Assembly: GCA_964420985.1 (NCBI GenBank)
Contig: CAYQUT010000034.1
Span: 1-24,507, forward strand
Direction: 5' to 3'
Source: CAMCTV01 sp964420985
GTDB lineage: Bacteria; Bacteroidota; Bacteroidia; Flavobacteriales_D; Sanyastnellaceae
DNA length: 24,507 bases
Within the stretch, counting starts at the first letter, position 1. Each line of letters begins with the position of its first letter. Positions 23,294-24,507 of the stretch are shown here, in pieces. The translations under genes and the position numbers were made by a program. The notes below the pieces were generated by a model that did not search any database, had not been told where the DNA came from, and saw only the letters and a program-made list of their open reading frames with translations.

Positions 23294-24301
23294 ATGAAAA
23301 AAACGGCTGTTTTACTCATCAATTTGGGGTCGCCTGACAATCCTTATCCAGGTGCGGTGTACCGGTATTTGACTCAATTTTTAAACGATCCACGTGTCAT
23401 TGATATCAACGCCATTGGCAGAAGTATTTTGGTGAATGGAATCATTGTTCCATTCAGACACCGCAAATCGTCCAAGGTATATCAGGAGTTGTGGACAGAA
23501 CAGGGTTCACCGTTGATTCATTTTGGGCGCACCAACCAGCAACAATTACAGGCTCGTTTTGATGAAAAATATACCAAGGTCTATTTGGCGATGCGTTACC
23601 AAAATCCTTCCATTGAATCGGCACTAAAAGAAATAGAGGAATGGGGACCGGAGAAGTTGGTCATCATTCCTTTGTTCCCACAATATGCTTCAGCCTCAAC
23701 AGGTAGTGTGATTGAGCGGGTGATGAAATTGATGAGCGGTTGGTGGACTTTTCCGGAGATCAAGATTGTGTCGCAATTCCATGATCATCCATTATTCCTT
23801 GCAGCATGGCACAAGCGAGCGGCAGAATACAATTGGCAGGATTATGACCATGTGTTGTTCAGTTATCATGGCTTGCCTGAGCGACAATTGGATAAAATAT
23901 ACAAGGACAACAAATGCCGCAACCACAGTTGTGAGCATGAGATCAACGACGAGAACAAGTTGTGTTATAAAGCCACTTGCTACGCCACTACCAGAAGCAT
24001 TGTGGCCAGTATGGGCATCCCTGAAGATCGCTACACCGTAGGGTTTCAGAGTCGTTTGGGCAAAGGATGGATAGAGCCATTCTCTGACCATGTGATAGAA
24101 GATTTGGCCAAGAAGGGAGCCAAGAAGTTATTGGTATTTTCTCCAGCCTTTGTCGCGGACTGTTTGGAAACCACCATTGAAATCGGTGATGAGTACCAAG
24201 AGTTGTTTGAAGAGCATGGTGGTCATAAAGTACAACTCGTGCCTAGCTTAAATGATTCAACCGCTTGGGTGGATTGTTTGGAGGCGTTGGTGAAAGGTTG
24301 A
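23294..24301 (+). CDS. hemH: Ferrochelatase
   Basis: Inserts ferrous iron into a porphyrin, the last or near-last step of heme synthesis. 335 residues from ATG 23294 (MKKTAVLLINLGSPDNPYPG), the conserved start; the open frame runs further upstream, into yicC antisense, but that part is not ferrochelatase. Motifs: PLFPQYASASTGS (126-138); catalytic H192 in FSYHGLPERQLDK; GFQSRLG (250-256); conserved E292 in SPAFVADCLETTIEI. Four cysteines, C208, C213, C224 and C229, lie in the internal segment after the catalytic His and could hold a [2Fe-2S] cluster as in some bacterial ferrochelatases. It supplies heme that the SdhC cytochrome would need, but it is on the opposite strand and separately transcribed. 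Confidence 0.97.
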   Translation: MKKTAVLLINLGSPDNPYPGAVYRYLTQFLNDPRVIDINAIGRSILVNGIIVPFRHRKSSKVYQELWTEQGSPLIHFGRTNQQQLQARFDEKYTKVYLAMRYQNPSIESALKEIEEWGPEKLVIIPLFPQYASASTGSVIERVMKLMSGWWTFPEIKIVSQFHDHPLFLAAWHKRAAEYNWQDYDHVLFSYHGLPERQLDKIYKDNKCRNHSCEHEINDENKLCYKATCYATTRSIVASMGIPEDRYTVGFQSRLGKGWIEPFSDHVIEDLAKKGAKKLLVFSPAFVADCLETTIEIGDEYQELFEEHGGHKVQLVPSLNDSTAWVDCLEALVKG

Positions 24302-24320
24302 AGATGAGAAGAGGGGATGA

Positions 24321-24341
24321 AGGGAGAAGGGAGAAGGGAGA
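24321..24341 (+). repeat. Heptanucleotide tandem repeat (AGGGAGA x3)
   Basis: Three perfect copies of AGGGAGA flanked by partial copies, starting 20 bp after the hemH stop. Purine-only strand bias. A simple repeat that could vary in copy number; no function seen. Confidence 0.85.
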
Positions 24342-24360
24342 AGTTTCGGATTTCTCTTTT

Positions 24361-24445
24361 GCGTGCTTTGCTCAATCCTAGCGTGCTTTGCGTTTTTAGG
24401 AATTTTCATTTTACGCAAAAGGCGCAAGGCTCTCGCAAAGGACGC
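24361..24445. repeat. Cluster of GCGTGCTTTGC-type direct and inverted repeats
   Basis: GCGTGCTTTGC occurs at 24361-24371 and 24381-24391. On the other strand GCAAAGGACGC at 24435-24445 is the same 11-mer with one mismatch, and GCAAAAGGCGC near 24416 is related. TTTGCGT (24387-24393) and ACGCAAA (24413-24419) can form a 7-bp stem with a 19-nt loop. It resembles the GCAAAGGCGCAAAG-type intergenic repeats I remember from other Bacteroidota. The rest of the downstream stretch (24446-24507) shows no gene. Confidence 0.65.
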
Positions 24446-24507
24446 TATTTGAACCATCAATATTTTCTTCCGAATAATTCAGACCGCTTTACATCTCCCG
24501 CTTTACC

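Overview
The window is a chromosomal segment from a member of the Bacteroidota, most likely a marine or freshwater Flavobacteriales-type organism. The evidence is two giant secreted proteins ending in type IX secretion (T9SS) type A sorting domains, a single-chain dimeric-type glycyl-tRNA synthetase with the Bacteroidota insertion, a sdhC-sdhA-sdhB operon with a single five-helix membrane anchor, and -7 boxes of the TAnnTTTG type. No mobile element, CRISPR array, tRNA or rRNA was seen.

Layout. (1) Positions 18-14334, minus strand: two tandem paralogous surface proteins of 2892 and 1846 residues. Both have a signal peptide, jelly-roll-like modules, Ig-like repeats with a 92-residue period, two MopE-type Asp/Cys-rich calcium-binding-like motifs, a PPC-like domain, an almost identical 85-residue block and a T9SS sorting domain. 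A strong intrinsic terminator separates them, so they are probably separate transcripts. The first protein also has a long beta-strand-repeat region, MBG/YDG domains, a CBM9/DOMON-like domain, and a recently expanded array of seven exact-length 276-bp repeats. (2) 14335-14630: a divergent intergenic region with the glyS promoter and a possible short ORF. (3) 14631-16184, plus strand: glycyl-tRNA synthetase. (4) 16153-23242, minus strand: a housekeeping run yicC, gmk, nadD, sdhC, sdhA, sdhB, then a photolyase-related gene whose 3' end overlaps glyS antisense. (5) 23294-24301, plus strand: ferrochelatase, divergent from yicC, followed by a repeat-rich intergenic end.

How the genes fit together. 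The adhesins are the accessory part: exported, probably cell-surface or matrix proteins built from repeated modules. The rest is core metabolism: succinate:menaquinone oxidoreductase, NAD and GMP synthesis, heme synthesis (heme is needed by the SdhC cytochrome b), RNA turnover, tRNA charging, and light-dependent DNA repair or light sensing.

The most notable observation is the photolyase-related protein. It clearly belongs to the iron-sulfur bacterial cryptochrome/photolyase (PhrB-like) family and keeps the His-His active-site pair, but all four cysteines that hold the [4Fe-4S] cluster are gone, three of them together with a roughly 10-residue deletion. Its start codon lies 1 nt after a strong two-part hairpin, and its 3' coding end carries the intrinsic terminator of glyS in antisense. 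No wholly new multi-gene system is evident; these are unusual variants of known families.
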